Below are positions 35,532 to 43,340 of a stretch of 64,000 bases of DNA, in pieces. The translations under genes and the position numbers were made by a program. The first letter of the stretch is position 1, and each line of letters begins with the position of its first letter. The notes below the pieces were generated by a model. It was not told where the DNA came from, ran no database searches, and saw only the letters and a program-made list of their open reading frames with translations. The DNA comes from Prevotella sp. (GTDB lineage Bacteria > Bacteroidota > Bacteroidia > Bacteroidales > Bacteroidaceae): assembly GCA_016287755.1 (NCBI GenBank), contig JAEEWT010000008.1, positions 101,165 to 165,164 on the forward strand. The letters are read 5' to 3'.

Positions 35532-36106
35532 ATTTTTTAGAAGAGAAGATACTGAGCGACGGAGTTGTCAAGCCCGGTAACATACTGAAAATCGACAACT
35601 TCCTGAATCATCAGATAGACATCGGAATCATGCGTCAGATTGCCACTGAACTGAAAAGGCGCTTTCGTGATGTGGAGGTAAACAAGGTGTTAACTATCGA
35701 GGCCAGCGGTATTGCTATAGCCACGATGGTGGGTAACCTCTATGATGTTCCGGTGGTGTTTGCCAAGAAGAGTGAGACGGTCAACAGTGCCGATGACAAG
35801 TATGTATCGCACGCCTATTCGTTCACTCATAAGGAGATGAACAACGTGTATGTATCGAAACCTTTCCTGCATGCAACCGACCGTGTACTGATCGTTGATG
35901 ATTTCCTTGCCGACGGTCAGGCTGTCCATGCACTCATCGACTTGGTGCATCAGGCAGGTGGAGAAGTAGCCGGCATTGGCATCGCAGTAGAGAAAGGTCA
36001 GCAGAAAGGTGGCAGTGAACTGAGAGAGGAAGGCTACCGACTGGAGTCGATTGTCATCATCGAAGAGATGGATTGGGAAACGCAAACAATACGCTTCCGC
36101 AACTAG
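35528..36106 (+). CDS. xpt: Xanthine phosphoribosyltransferase
   Basis: 192 residues, type-I PRT fold. Forms XMP from xanthine and PRPP. Motifs: VVKPGNILKIDNFLNHQIDI, LTIEASGIAIATMVG, VVFAKKSETVN and the PRPP loop VLIVDDFLADGQAV. Overlaps guaD by 4 bp, so it receives the deaminase product. Length equals the Bacillus Xpt type. Confidence 0.95.
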   Translation: MNFLEEKILSDGVVKPGNILKIDNFLNHQIDIGIMRQIATELKRRFRDVEVNKVLTIEASGIAIATMVGNLYDVPVVFAKKSETVNSADDKYVSHAYSFTHKEMNNVYVSKPFLHATDRVLIVDDFLADGQAVHALIDLVHQAGGEVAGIGIAVEKGQQKGGSELREEGYRLESIVIIEEMDWETQTIRFRN

Positions 36107-36161
36107 AGTGTATAGGGTAGAAGGTACTTCCACTCGGAAATAAAAATAAATGTTATTTATT

Positions 36162-36192
36162 TTGTATTTCGCTCGTTTATCCGTACCTTTGC
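36162..36192 (+). promoter_or_regulatory. Extended promoter of the polyene-type cluster
   Basis: TTTTGTATTTCGCTCGTTTA and TCCG precede -7 TACCTTTGC (36184-36192), followed by a 22-nt leader to the ATG at 36215. It belongs to the extended promoter family of the window and is the only clear promoter before about 20 co-directional genes. Confidence 0.75.
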
Positions 36193-36214
36193 ACATTATT
36201 TATAAATAAAAGGA

Positions 36215-36943
36215 ATGAAATATGCAATGGTAACAGGTGGATCGCGTGGCATTGGCAAGGCAATTGCACTGCGAATAGCACGCGAAGGAATACCTGTGTT
36301 AATCAACTATAAGAGTAATGAGGCAGCAGCACGTGCTACAGTCAACGAGATCATGGAGGCGGGAGGCAAGGCTGAACTGTTACCCTTTGATGTGTCGGAT
36401 CCACAGCAGATAGAATCCGCCATTGAACAATGGGAAACAGCACACCCAGATGACTATGTCTCTATATTGGTGAACAATGCCGGTATTCGCAAGGATAACC
36501 TCATGATCTTCATGCAGAACGAAGAGTGGGAGCGCGTCTTGGACACCACACTCAATGGGTTCTTCTATATCACCCGTCGATTGTTGAAGAATATGCTGAC
36601 CCATCGCGACGGACGGATTATCAACATCACCTCCCTTTCTGGTATTAAAGGACTGCCAGGACAAACGAATTACTCAGCTGCCAAGGCAGCGGTGATTGGT
36701 GCTACAAAGGCGTTGGCACAAGAGGTAGCACAGCGCAAGGTAACTGTGAATGCCATTGCTCCGGGATTCATTGCGACCGATATGACAGAAGGTCTTGACG
36801 AGCAGGAACTGAAGAAACTGATTCCTATGGGCCGGTTTGGTAAACCAGAGGAAGTGGCATCAGTCGCGGCTTTCCTTGCATCCAGCGAGGCTGCCTATAT
36901 TACAGGACAGGTGATTCAAGTGAATGGAGGACTGTATACGTAG
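36215..36943 (+). CDS. 3-ketoacyl-ACP reductase (FabG-like)
   Basis: 242 residues, short-chain dehydrogenase. NADPH loop VTGGSRGIGKAIA, ILVNNAGIRKDN, catalytic Ser in NITSLSGIKG and YxxxK in TNYSAAKAAVIG; INGxx-like end IQVNGGLYT. In aryl-polyene and fatty-acid synthesis it reduces the beta-keto group on ACP. Position as first gene of a ketosynthase/ACP cluster points to a dedicated reductase rather than the housekeeping FabG. The stop TAG is followed at once by a heptamer array. Confidence 0.9.
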   Translation: MKYAMVTGGSRGIGKAIALRIAREGIPVLINYKSNEAAARATVNEIMEAGGKAELLPFDVSDPQQIESAIEQWETAHPDDYVSILVNNAGIRKDNLMIFMQNEEWERVLDTTLNGFFYITRRLLKNMLTHRDGRIINITSLSGIKGLPGQTNYSAAKAAVIGATKALAQEVAQRKVTVNAIAPGFIATDMTEGLDEQELKKLIPMGRFGKPEEVASVAAFLASSEAAYITGQVIQVNGGLYT

Positions 36944-36970
36944 AATTGATAATTGAAAATTGAGAATTGT
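36943..36970. repeat. Heptamer tandem array between the reductase and first ketosynthase
   Basis: Units GAATTGA, TAATTGA, AAATTGA, GAATTGT. It begins on the last base of the reductase stop codon and runs into the GTG start of the ketosynthase. Confidence 0.85.
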
Positions 36971-38192
36971 GGATAGAAGAGTGGTAGTGACCGGCATGGG
37001 CATCTGGTCGTGTCTGGGAACGAATCTAGAAGACGTGAAGACGTCGTTATATGAAGGACGTTCGGGTATCGGTATCGAGCAGGAACGCATCACTTATGGA
37101 TATCAGTCGGCTTTGACGGGTATCGTTGAGAAACCCGTATTGAAAGGATTGCTGCATCGCAGACTCCGTGTGGGTCTGTCGGAAGAGGCTGAATATGCCT
37201 TTATGGCAGCACGTGAGGCATTTGCAAATGCTGGCATCGACGAAGAGTTCATGATGAAGAATGAGATTGGTGTGATCTTTGGTAACGACTCCTCTGCCAA
37301 GCCTGTGATTGAAGCGGCAAATATCATGGCCGAGAAACACGATTCCCAACTGCTGGGTAGCGGACTGATCTTCCAGTCGATGAACTCCACGGTGAATATG
37401 AACCTAAGCTCGATTTTCCATCTTCGTGGTGTGAACTTCTCTGTAAGTTCAGCCTGTGCCAGTGGTAGTCATAGTATCGGACTGGGTTACCTGCTGATTA
37501 AACAGGGACTGCAGGACCGGGTGCTCTGTGGTGGTGCGCAGGAGACGAACTACTATTCCATGGCAACATTCGATGCACTGAATGCCTTCTCCAAGCGGAT
37601 GGATGAGCCAACAAAGGCTTCACGACCGTTTGACCGCGACCGCGACGGACTGATTCCGAGTGGGGGAGCAGCAGCGTTGATGCTCGAGGACTATGAGAGT
37701 GCTGTGAAAAGAGGTGCTCCGATTATTGCCGAGGTATGCGGCTACGGCTTCTCATCCAACGGCGGTGGTATCTCACAGCCCAGCGACGATGGAAGCGTGA
37801 TTGCCATGACACGTGCCTTGCAAGATGCTGGATTGGAGACTGACGACATTGATTATGTGAATGCACATGCCACCTCTACCCATCAAGGGGATATGTTCGA
37901 AGCCATTGCTCTTGACCGACTGTTCCGAGGTAAGCATGCTCTGATCAGTTCGACAAAGTCGATGACAGGACATGAATGCTGGATGGCTGGAGCCAGTGAG
38001 GCTGTCTATTCCATCTTGATGATGCAACACCATTTTGTGGCACCGAACATCAACTTTGAGAACCCTGACGAGTTCTCTGAACCCTTGAACTTAGCTACGC
38101 AAACCATTGAGACAGAAATAAATACCGTGCTGAGTAATTCCTTTGGCTTCGGCGGAACGAACTCGGCATTGGTCATCAAAAGTATCAAATAG
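36969..38192 (+). CDS. Beta-ketoacyl-ACP synthase (KS1, FabF-like)
   Basis: 407 residues from a GTG at 36969 (MDRRVVVTGMGIWSCLG); a TTG nine bases earlier is possible. The Cys-His-His triad is intact: VSSACASGSHSIG, VNAHATSTHQGD and STKSMTGHECWMAGA; NSFGFGGTNSAL closes the fold. Extends an acyl chain with malonyl-ACP. It is the only one of the three ketosynthases here without a C-terminal extension. Confidence 0.92.
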   Translation: MDRRVVVTGMGIWSCLGTNLEDVKTSLYEGRSGIGIEQERITYGYQSALTGIVEKPVLKGLLHRRLRVGLSEEAEYAFMAAREAFANAGIDEEFMMKNEIGVIFGNDSSAKPVIEAANIMAEKHDSQLLGSGLIFQSMNSTVNMNLSSIFHLRGVNFSVSSACASGSHSIGLGYLLIKQGLQDRVLCGGAQETNYYSMATFDALNAFSKRMDEPTKASRPFDRDRDGLIPSGGAAALMLEDYESAVKRGAPIIAEVCGYGFSSNGGGISQPSDDGSVIAMTRALQDAGLETDDIDYVNAHATSTHQGDMFEAIALDRLFRGKHALISSTKSMTGHECWMAGASEAVYSILMMQHHFVAPNINFENPDEFSEPLNLATQTIETEINTVLSNSFGFGGTNSALVIKSIK

Positions 38193-38200
38193 AACTGCTT

Positions 38201-39301
38201 ATGAATCTTGCACCTGCCTTGGAGAAGGCTTACACGAAAGAACACCTGTCGGCACGCGATGCTCAGCGACTGGCAGAATATATCGCTTTTGGACCAGTGA
38301 TCTTCCAGGTGTCGCGCCTCATGGTGAAGTTCGGCATACTCGAGATGCTGCGCAATAGCGATAAGGGCATGACCGTGGAAGAGGTGACGAAGGAAACAGG
38401 AATGTCGGAATATGCCGTCAAGTGTCTTCTAGAGGCTTCCCTCACCATCGGTACCGTATTGGTGAACAAGGACGATGACCGCTATCAGCTATCCAAGACG
38501 GGTTGGTTCCTGCTCAATGATCCTGCTACAAGGGTGAACATCGACTTCAATCACGATGTGAACTACCTTGGTTTCTTTCATTTGGAAGAAGCGTTGAAGG
38601 AGGGGAAACCGGCAGGACTGAAAGCCTTGGGTGACTGGCCGACAATCTACGAAGGACTGTCGGAACTGAAGCCACAGGTGCAGCGCAGCTGGTTCAACTT
38701 CGATCATTTCTACAGCGACAGTTCGTTCGACCAGGCTTTGGAGATTGTCTTCGCAAAGAAACCACGCACCTTACTTGATGTGGGAGGAAATACTGGTCGC
38801 TGGGCGATGCGCTGTGTGAATCATGATGAGGAGGTGGAGGTTACCATTCTTGACCTGCCGCAACAGATTGATATGATGAAGCGTGCGACAAGAGGTCTGT
38901 CTGGCGCTCAGCGCATCCATGGTATCGGCATGAATCTGCTTGATCCTAATAATCAGTTCCCTGTCGATCAGCATTACGATGCCATTTGGATGAGTCAGTT
39001 CCTCGACTGCTTCAGTGAGGATGAGGTCGTGAGTATTCTCAAACGGGCTGCACAGATCATGGATAAAGAGAGTCGTCTGTTTATTATGGAGACGTTATGG
39101 GACCGTCAGAAATACGAACCAGCCGCGTTCTGTCTCACACAAATCAGTCTGTATTTTACGGCCATGGCCAATGGTAACAGTAAGATGTTCCATTCCGATG
39201 ACCTGATTCGTCTGATTCATGCTGCCGGTCTGGAGGTGGAGACCATTCATGACAATTTAGGTCAGGGACATAGTATTATGGAATTGAAAATTGAGAATTG
39301 A
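38201..39301 (+). CDS. SAM-dependent O-methyltransferase (family 2 type)
   Basis: 366 residues. An N-terminal winged-helix dimerisation part (MVKFGILEMLRNSDKGMTVE, ETGMSEYAVKCLLEASLTIG) precedes a Rossmann domain with motif I LLDVGGNTGRWAM and VTILDLPQQIDMM; SQFLDCFSEDEVVSILKRAA follows. The fold is that of plant-type O-methyltransferases that act on phenolic hydroxyls; in aryl-polyene clusters a methyltransferase decorates the aryl head. The last residues ELKIEN and the stop are encoded by a heptamer array, identical to the end of the cstA-like protein. Confidence 0.85.
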   Translation: MNLAPALEKAYTKEHLSARDAQRLAEYIAFGPVIFQVSRLMVKFGILEMLRNSDKGMTVEEVTKETGMSEYAVKCLLEASLTIGTVLVNKDDDRYQLSKTGWFLLNDPATRVNIDFNHDVNYLGFFHLEEALKEGKPAGLKALGDWPTIYEGLSELKPQVQRSWFNFDHFYSDSSFDQALEIVFAKKPRTLLDVGGNTGRWAMRCVNHDEEVEVTILDLPQQIDMMKRATRGLSGAQRIHGIGMNLLDPNNQFPVDQHYDAIWMSQFLDCFSEDEVVSILKRAAQIMDKESRLFIMETLWDRQKYEPAAFCLTQISLYFTAMANGNSKMFHSDDLIRLIHAAGLEVETIHDNLGQGHSIMELKIEN

Positions 39302-39308
39302 AAATTAT
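39281..39308. repeat. Heptamer tandem array at the methyltransferase 3' end
   Basis: Units GAATTGA, AAATTGA, GAATTGA, AAATTAT. Encodes ELKIEN and the TGA stop (39299-39301). Confidence 0.9.
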
Positions 39309-39314
39309 CATATT

Positions 39315-39563
39315 ATGACAAGAACAGAAATTGAAGAGAAGGTAAGAGAGTTTTTAATCGATGATCTGGAGATCGACGAGGAGAAGATTGCTCCTGAGGC
39401 ATTGTTGAAGGATGACCTGGGTATCGACAGTCTTGACTTTGTGGATATCGTCGTAATCGTGGAGAAGAAGTTCGGCTTTAAGATCAAACCTGAGGAAATG
39501 GCCGAGGTGAAGACACTCACACAGTTCTGCGACTATATTGAGCAGAAGGTTGCGAACAATTGA
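39315..39563 (+). CDS. Acyl carrier protein (ACP1)
   Basis: 82 residues from the ATG at 39315. Acidic four-helix ACP with the phosphopantetheine serine at about residue 39 in LGIDSLDFVDIVV. It carries the growing chain between the cluster ketosynthases, reductase and dehydratases. The stop TGA lies in a heptamer array whose last unit supplies the first base of the next gene's ATG. Confidence 0.95.
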   Translation: MTRTEIEEKVREFLIDDLEIDEEKIAPEALLKDDLGIDSLDFVDIVVIVEKKFGFKIKPEEMAEVKTLTQFCDYIEQKVANN

Positions 39564-39591
39564 AAATTGATAACAGATAATTGATCATTGA
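39557..39591. repeat. Heptamer tandem array bridging ACP1 and the acyltransferase
   Basis: Units CAATTGA, AAATTGA, TAACAGA, TAATTGA, TCATTGA in exact 7-nt register from the ACP1 stop (39561-39563) to the A of the next ATG (39591). Confidence 0.85.
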
Positions 39592-40493
39592 TGGAGCATA
39601 GTCAGTGGGAGGGCAAGACCGAGGGTACTACATGGATGCACCATACGCTGATACGGTCGTTCCGTTACCTGAACCTGCGTTTTGTCTATGCAGGGATGGC
39701 GGTGTTTGTGGTTCCTTTCTATATGCTGTTTGCCCATCGTGGTTATATCTCCATGTATCATTTCTTTCGTCAGCGGATGGGCTATGGTCCTCTGAAGGCG
39801 TTCCGTTACGTTTATCTCAACCACTGTAAGTTCGGACAGATCATCCTCGACCGCTTTGCCGTGTATGCAGGGAAGCATTTCGACTTCGATATCGAGAACT
39901 ACGACCTGTTCCTGGAATTGTCGGGAAAGAAGGATGGCTTTGTCATCCTGAGCTGTCATGTGGGCAACTACGAGATTGCGGGCTATGCTTTCAAGGCGAA
40001 GGAGAAACGTTACAATGCACTGGTCTTCTCGGGTGAGGCCGCCACGGTGATGGAGAACCGTAACCGACTGCTGTCGGAGAATAATATCCGTATGATTCCC
40101 GTGAAGGAGGACATGTCGCACCTGTTCCTGATGAACAACGCACTGAGCGACGGCGAAATCCTGAGCATCCCCGGCGATCGTATCTTCGGTTCACCGCGAT
40201 CCGTGATGTGCGAACTGTTAGGACAGCAGGCGAAATTCCCATTGGGACCCTACGCTTTCGCAGTGAGTCATGAGACCACCGTATTGGCAATCTTCGTCAT
40301 GAAGGAATCGACCTACCGTTACCATGTGTATATCCGCCCCCTTGACACTACCGTTGTGCAGCAGAAAGGCTCGCGTCAGGAGAAGGCGGCACATCTTGCC
40401 CAGCTGTTTGCAGATGAGGTAGGGGAGATCGTACGGAAGTACCCTACACAGTGGTTCAATTATTATGAGTTCTGGAACAACGATGAGATTTGA
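39591..40493 (+). CDS. LpxL/HtrB-like acyltransferase
   Basis: 300 residues. One N-terminal membrane helix (LRFVYAGMAVFVVPFYMLFA) and the lysophospholipid-acyltransferase fold of lipid A late acyltransferases; the catalytic motif is ILSCHVGNYEIAG (HxxxxE form), followed by SGEAATVMENRNRL and LSIPGDRIFGS. In aryl-polyene and flexirubin clusters such an enzyme is thought to move the polyene chain onto a lipid. It overlaps the next gene by 11 bp. Confidence 0.85.
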   Translation: MEHSQWEGKTEGTTWMHHTLIRSFRYLNLRFVYAGMAVFVVPFYMLFAHRGYISMYHFFRQRMGYGPLKAFRYVYLNHCKFGQIILDRFAVYAGKHFDFDIENYDLFLELSGKKDGFVILSCHVGNYEIAGYAFKAKEKRYNALVFSGEAATVMENRNRLLSENNIRMIPVKEDMSHLFLMNNALSDGEILSIPGDRIFGSPRSVMCELLGQQAKFPLGPYAFAVSHETTVLAIFVMKESTYRYHVYIRPLDTTVVQQKGSRQEKAAHLAQLFADEVGEIVRKYPTQWFNYYEFWNNDEI

Positions 40494-40956
40494 GGATATT
40501 GACATACATACGCTGTTGCCGCAGCAGGAACCGTTTGTGCTGATCGACCGGCTCGTTCATTTCGATGAGGAGCGGACAACCACATTGTTTACGGTGCGCG
40601 AGGATCACCTTTTCTATGAGGACGGTCATCTGAATGCCTGTGCTTTGGTCGAGAACATCGCGCAGACCTGTGCGGCACGGATGGGATACATCAACCAGTA
40701 TATCTATAAGAAAAAGGTGCAGCTGGGGTTCATCGGTTCAGTGAGGAACCTCGTGGTGAAGCGTGTCCCCAAGCTGGGCGAGACGCTCACGACAACTATT
40801 ACCGTTGTGGAGGAGATTATGAAGCTCACACTGGTTAATGCAGAGATTAAGGTGGACGAAGAGACCATCGTTACGGCAGAAATGAAGATCGCGCTCAGCG
40901 AACAGGAGGTATTAGAACCTCAGTTAGTCACATCAATCAACGAAGGAGAAGGATGA
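40483..40956 (+). CDS. Hotdog-fold 3-hydroxyacyl-ACP dehydratase, ApeI/FabZ-like
   Basis: 157 residues from the ATG at 40483, inside the end of the acyltransferase gene. Motifs: DIHTLLPQQEPFVLIDRLVH, and the hotdog helix ACALVENIAQTCAARMGYIN, with a conserved acidic residue (VEN) on the helix. The HFPGxP signature of FabZ is replaced by YEDGHLNACALVE, as is usual for polyene-cluster dehydratases. Removes water to leave the trans double bond. Overlaps the thioesterase by 4 bp. Confidence 0.82.
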   Translation: MRFEDIDIHTLLPQQEPFVLIDRLVHFDEERTTTLFTVREDHLFYEDGHLNACALVENIAQTCAARMGYINQYIYKKKVQLGFIGSVRNLVVKRVPKLGETLTTTITVVEEIMKLTLVNAEIKVDEETIVTAEMKIALSEQEVLEPQLVTSINEGEG

Positions 40957-41372
40957 GAGAACTGAAGACATCCAAGGAGTTTGAGATCCGCTTTAGTGAG
41001 GTGGATTCCATGAATATCGTATGGCATGGAGCATACCCGTTGTACTTCGAAGATGCCCGTGAGGCATTTGGTAAGAAGTACGACCTCGGTTATATGCGTA
41101 TCTTCGACAGTGGTTATTATGCTCCGCTGGTGGATTTGTCGTTTCAGTACAAGAAACCGTTGCTATATGGTATGCACCCAAGGATAGATATCATCTACCG
41201 TCCTACTGAGGCAGCAAAGATTATCTTTGATTACGAGATTTATGATACAGAGGATGAATCACTGGTGGCCACAGGAAGGAGCATACAGGTGTTCATGGAT
41301 CGTGATTACCAGTTGGTTTGGAATAATCCTGCTTTCTACGAGGAGTGGAAACAAAAATGGAACGTGCTATGA
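40953..41372 (+). CDS. 4-hydroxybenzoyl-CoA-type thioesterase
   Basis: 139 residues, hotdog fold. The family motif FSEVDSMNIVWHGAYPLYFEDAR has the catalytic Asp and the conserved WHG. Cleaves acyl-CoA or acyl-ACP thioesters; within the cluster it may edit or release intermediates. Its last bases overlap the next ketosynthase start as ATGA (41369-41372). Confidence 0.88.
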   Translation: MRELKTSKEFEIRFSEVDSMNIVWHGAYPLYFEDAREAFGKKYDLGYMRIFDSGYYAPLVDLSFQYKKPLLYGMHPRIDIIYRPTEAAKIIFDYEIYDTEDESLVATGRSIQVFMDRDYQLVWNNPAFYEEWKQKWNVL

Positions 41373-43063
41373 TTGTCAAAATAGCTGATACCATCATCTC
41401 CCCCCTGGGCTGTTCGACCGAAGAGAACTACCAGGCGGTGAAAGCCGGTTGTTCTGCTTTGCGGGAATACCATTGGTCAGATCTGCCGGAACCCTTCGTG
41501 GCCTCGCTCATGGAAGGCGAGCGGTGGAAAGGAAACGATGTGCTGACACGTTTCGAGACTTTGGTGATTGGAGCCATCAACCAGATTCTTCCACAGATTG
41601 ATTTCGACATCTCTTCCCCGAGAGTGATCATCATCCTATCGACGACCAAGGGAAATGTGGATCTGCTGGAAGGAAGATATGGCACGCCTGTCGATAGCAG
41701 TCCTTATCCCGGTGAGACGGCGCGTAAGATTGCGGCACATTTCGGGAACCCCAACCGACCGATTGTCGTTTCCAATGCCTGTATCTCAGGACTCTGTGCG
41801 CAGATAGCTGCCGTGCGGGCACTGGAAAGCGGACGATACGACTATGCCGTGGTGGTGGGAGCAGATGTGCAGTCGCGCTTCATCATCTCAGGTTTCCAGT
41901 CGTTCAAGGCCTTGTCACCTGAACCCTGCAAACCTTTCGATGCCAATCGTCTGGGTTTGAACCTCGGAGAGGCTGCTGCCGCCATCGTCTATCAAAGGGT
42001 GGATAAAGTCCAGTCAGGACAGTGGGTAGCAGGAACTGGTGCAATCTGTAATGATGCGAATCATATCTCTGGTCCTTCGCGGACGGGCGAGGGCAGCTAC
42101 CGCGCCTTGAAGACGGTCTTGGAAGATGCAGATGTGGATGATATCGCCTTCGTGAACGTTCATGGTACGGCAACGCTGTATAACGACGAGATGGAGAGCA
42201 TTGCCATAGAACGGGCAGGACTGATTGACAAGCCCGTGAACTCACTGAAAGGCTATTACGGTCATACGATGGGTGCCGCTGGCGTGATGGAGGTCATCCT
42301 CTCGATGCGGGCGGTGGAAGACCATACGATACTCGGCACCAAAGGATTCGATTCTTTGGGTGTAAGCAAGAATGTGAAGGTATCTTCGGAGCACCGTTCT
42401 ACTGATAAGAACAGTTTCATCAAACTGCTCTCCGGTTTCGGTGGATGTAATGCAGCCATGCTGTTCACAAGGTCAGCTGGTATGAGTCATCCCTGGAAAG
42501 ATATCCATGTAGGCATCTCATCACAGATAGTGATCACACCCGACGAGGCGATATTGAACGGGCAAAAACTTTCAACGACGAAGCAGGGTGGTGCGTTGCT
42601 CACAGAACTGTATCGTGAGAAGATCAACGACTATCCGAAGTTCTTCAAGATGGATGAGCTGTGCAAACTGGGTTTCGTAGCTTCTGAACTGCTCCTGCAA
42701 GACTGTGGCGACCGTCATGAGGGTACAGCCGACCGTGCCATCGTCCTCTTCAACCGCACGGGTTCGTTGTGTAACGATAGGAACTACCAGAAGACGATCA
42801 ACGACATAGAGAATTTCTTTCCCAGTCCGTCGCTCTTCGTCTATACCCTGCCGAATATCGTCACGGGAGAGATTGCCATCAGGAACCATTATTATGGGGA
42901 GACCTCCTTCTATGTCCTTGACCAAGACGATCCTGCACTAATCCGTTCGATGGCCGAGGAAGTCATCTTGCAGGGCAGAGCCAAGAGCGTGATCTGCGGG
43001 TGGCTCGATTGTGAAGACAAAGACCATTATCTCGCACGACTGGAAGTCGTGGAGTCATTATAA
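41369..43063 (+). CDS. Ketosynthase with C-terminal ketosynthase-like extension (KS2)
   Basis: 564 residues. Residues 1 to ~365 are a full KS: VVSNACISGLCAQI, VNVHGTATLYNDEM and LKGYYGHTMGAAG give Cys-His-His, and LLSGFGGCNAAMLF closes the fold. Residues ~375-564 form an extra part with KLGFVASELLLQDCGD and LFVYTLPNIVTGEIAIRNHY, resembling the N-terminal half of another ketosynthase (Ketoacyl-synt_2 type) and too short for a full one. It lacks an obvious nucleophile and may play the chain-length-factor role. Start chosen by the ATGA overlap with the thioesterase. Confidence 0.85.
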   Translation: MIVKIADTIISPLGCSTEENYQAVKAGCSALREYHWSDLPEPFVASLMEGERWKGNDVLTRFETLVIGAINQILPQIDFDISSPRVIIILSTTKGNVDLLEGRYGTPVDSSPYPGETARKIAAHFGNPNRPIVVSNACISGLCAQIAAVRALESGRYDYAVVVGADVQSRFIISGFQSFKALSPEPCKPFDANRLGLNLGEAAAAIVYQRVDKVQSGQWVAGTGAICNDANHISGPSRTGEGSYRALKTVLEDADVDDIAFVNVHGTATLYNDEMESIAIERAGLIDKPVNSLKGYYGHTMGAAGVMEVILSMRAVEDHTILGTKGFDSLGVSKNVKVSSEHRSTDKNSFIKLLSGFGGCNAAMLFTRSAGMSHPWKDIHVGISSQIVITPDEAILNGQKLSTTKQGGALLTELYREKINDYPKFFKMDELCKLGFVASELLLQDCGDRHEGTADRAIVLFNRTGSLCNDRNYQKTINDIENFFPSPSLFVYTLPNIVTGEIAIRNHYYGETSFYVLDQDDPALIRSMAEEVILQGRAKSVICGWLDCEDKDHYLARLEVVESL

Positions 43064-43077
43064 ACATTATATTTATC

Positions 43078-43335
43078 ATGGAATCATTGAAGAAAGAACT
43101 GAAAGAACAGATTATTGAAGTACTGAACTTGGAAGATATGCAACCGGAGGATATCGAGGACTCAGCACCGCTCTTTGGAGAAGGACTCGGACTCGATTCC
43201 ATTGATGCACTGGAATTAATCGTACTGATGGAGAAGAACTATGGTATCAAGATCAAGGATCCCTCGCTCGGTAAGGAGATCTTCCGCTCTATTGATACCA
43301 TGGCCGACTATATCGTAAAGAACAGAACAAAGTAG
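43078..43335 (+). CDS. Acyl carrier protein (ACP2)
   Basis: 85 residues. Phosphopantetheine serine at about residue 41 in GLGLDSIDALELIVLMEKNY. Sequence is clearly different from ACP1 (39315), so the two carriers probably serve different partners, as the two ACPs of aryl-polyene systems do. Confidence 0.95.
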   Translation: MESLKKELKEQIIEVLNLEDMQPEDIEDSAPLFGEGLGLDSIDALELIVLMEKNYGIKIKDPSLGKEIFRSIDTMADYIVKNRTK

Positions 43336-43340
43336 GTTAC

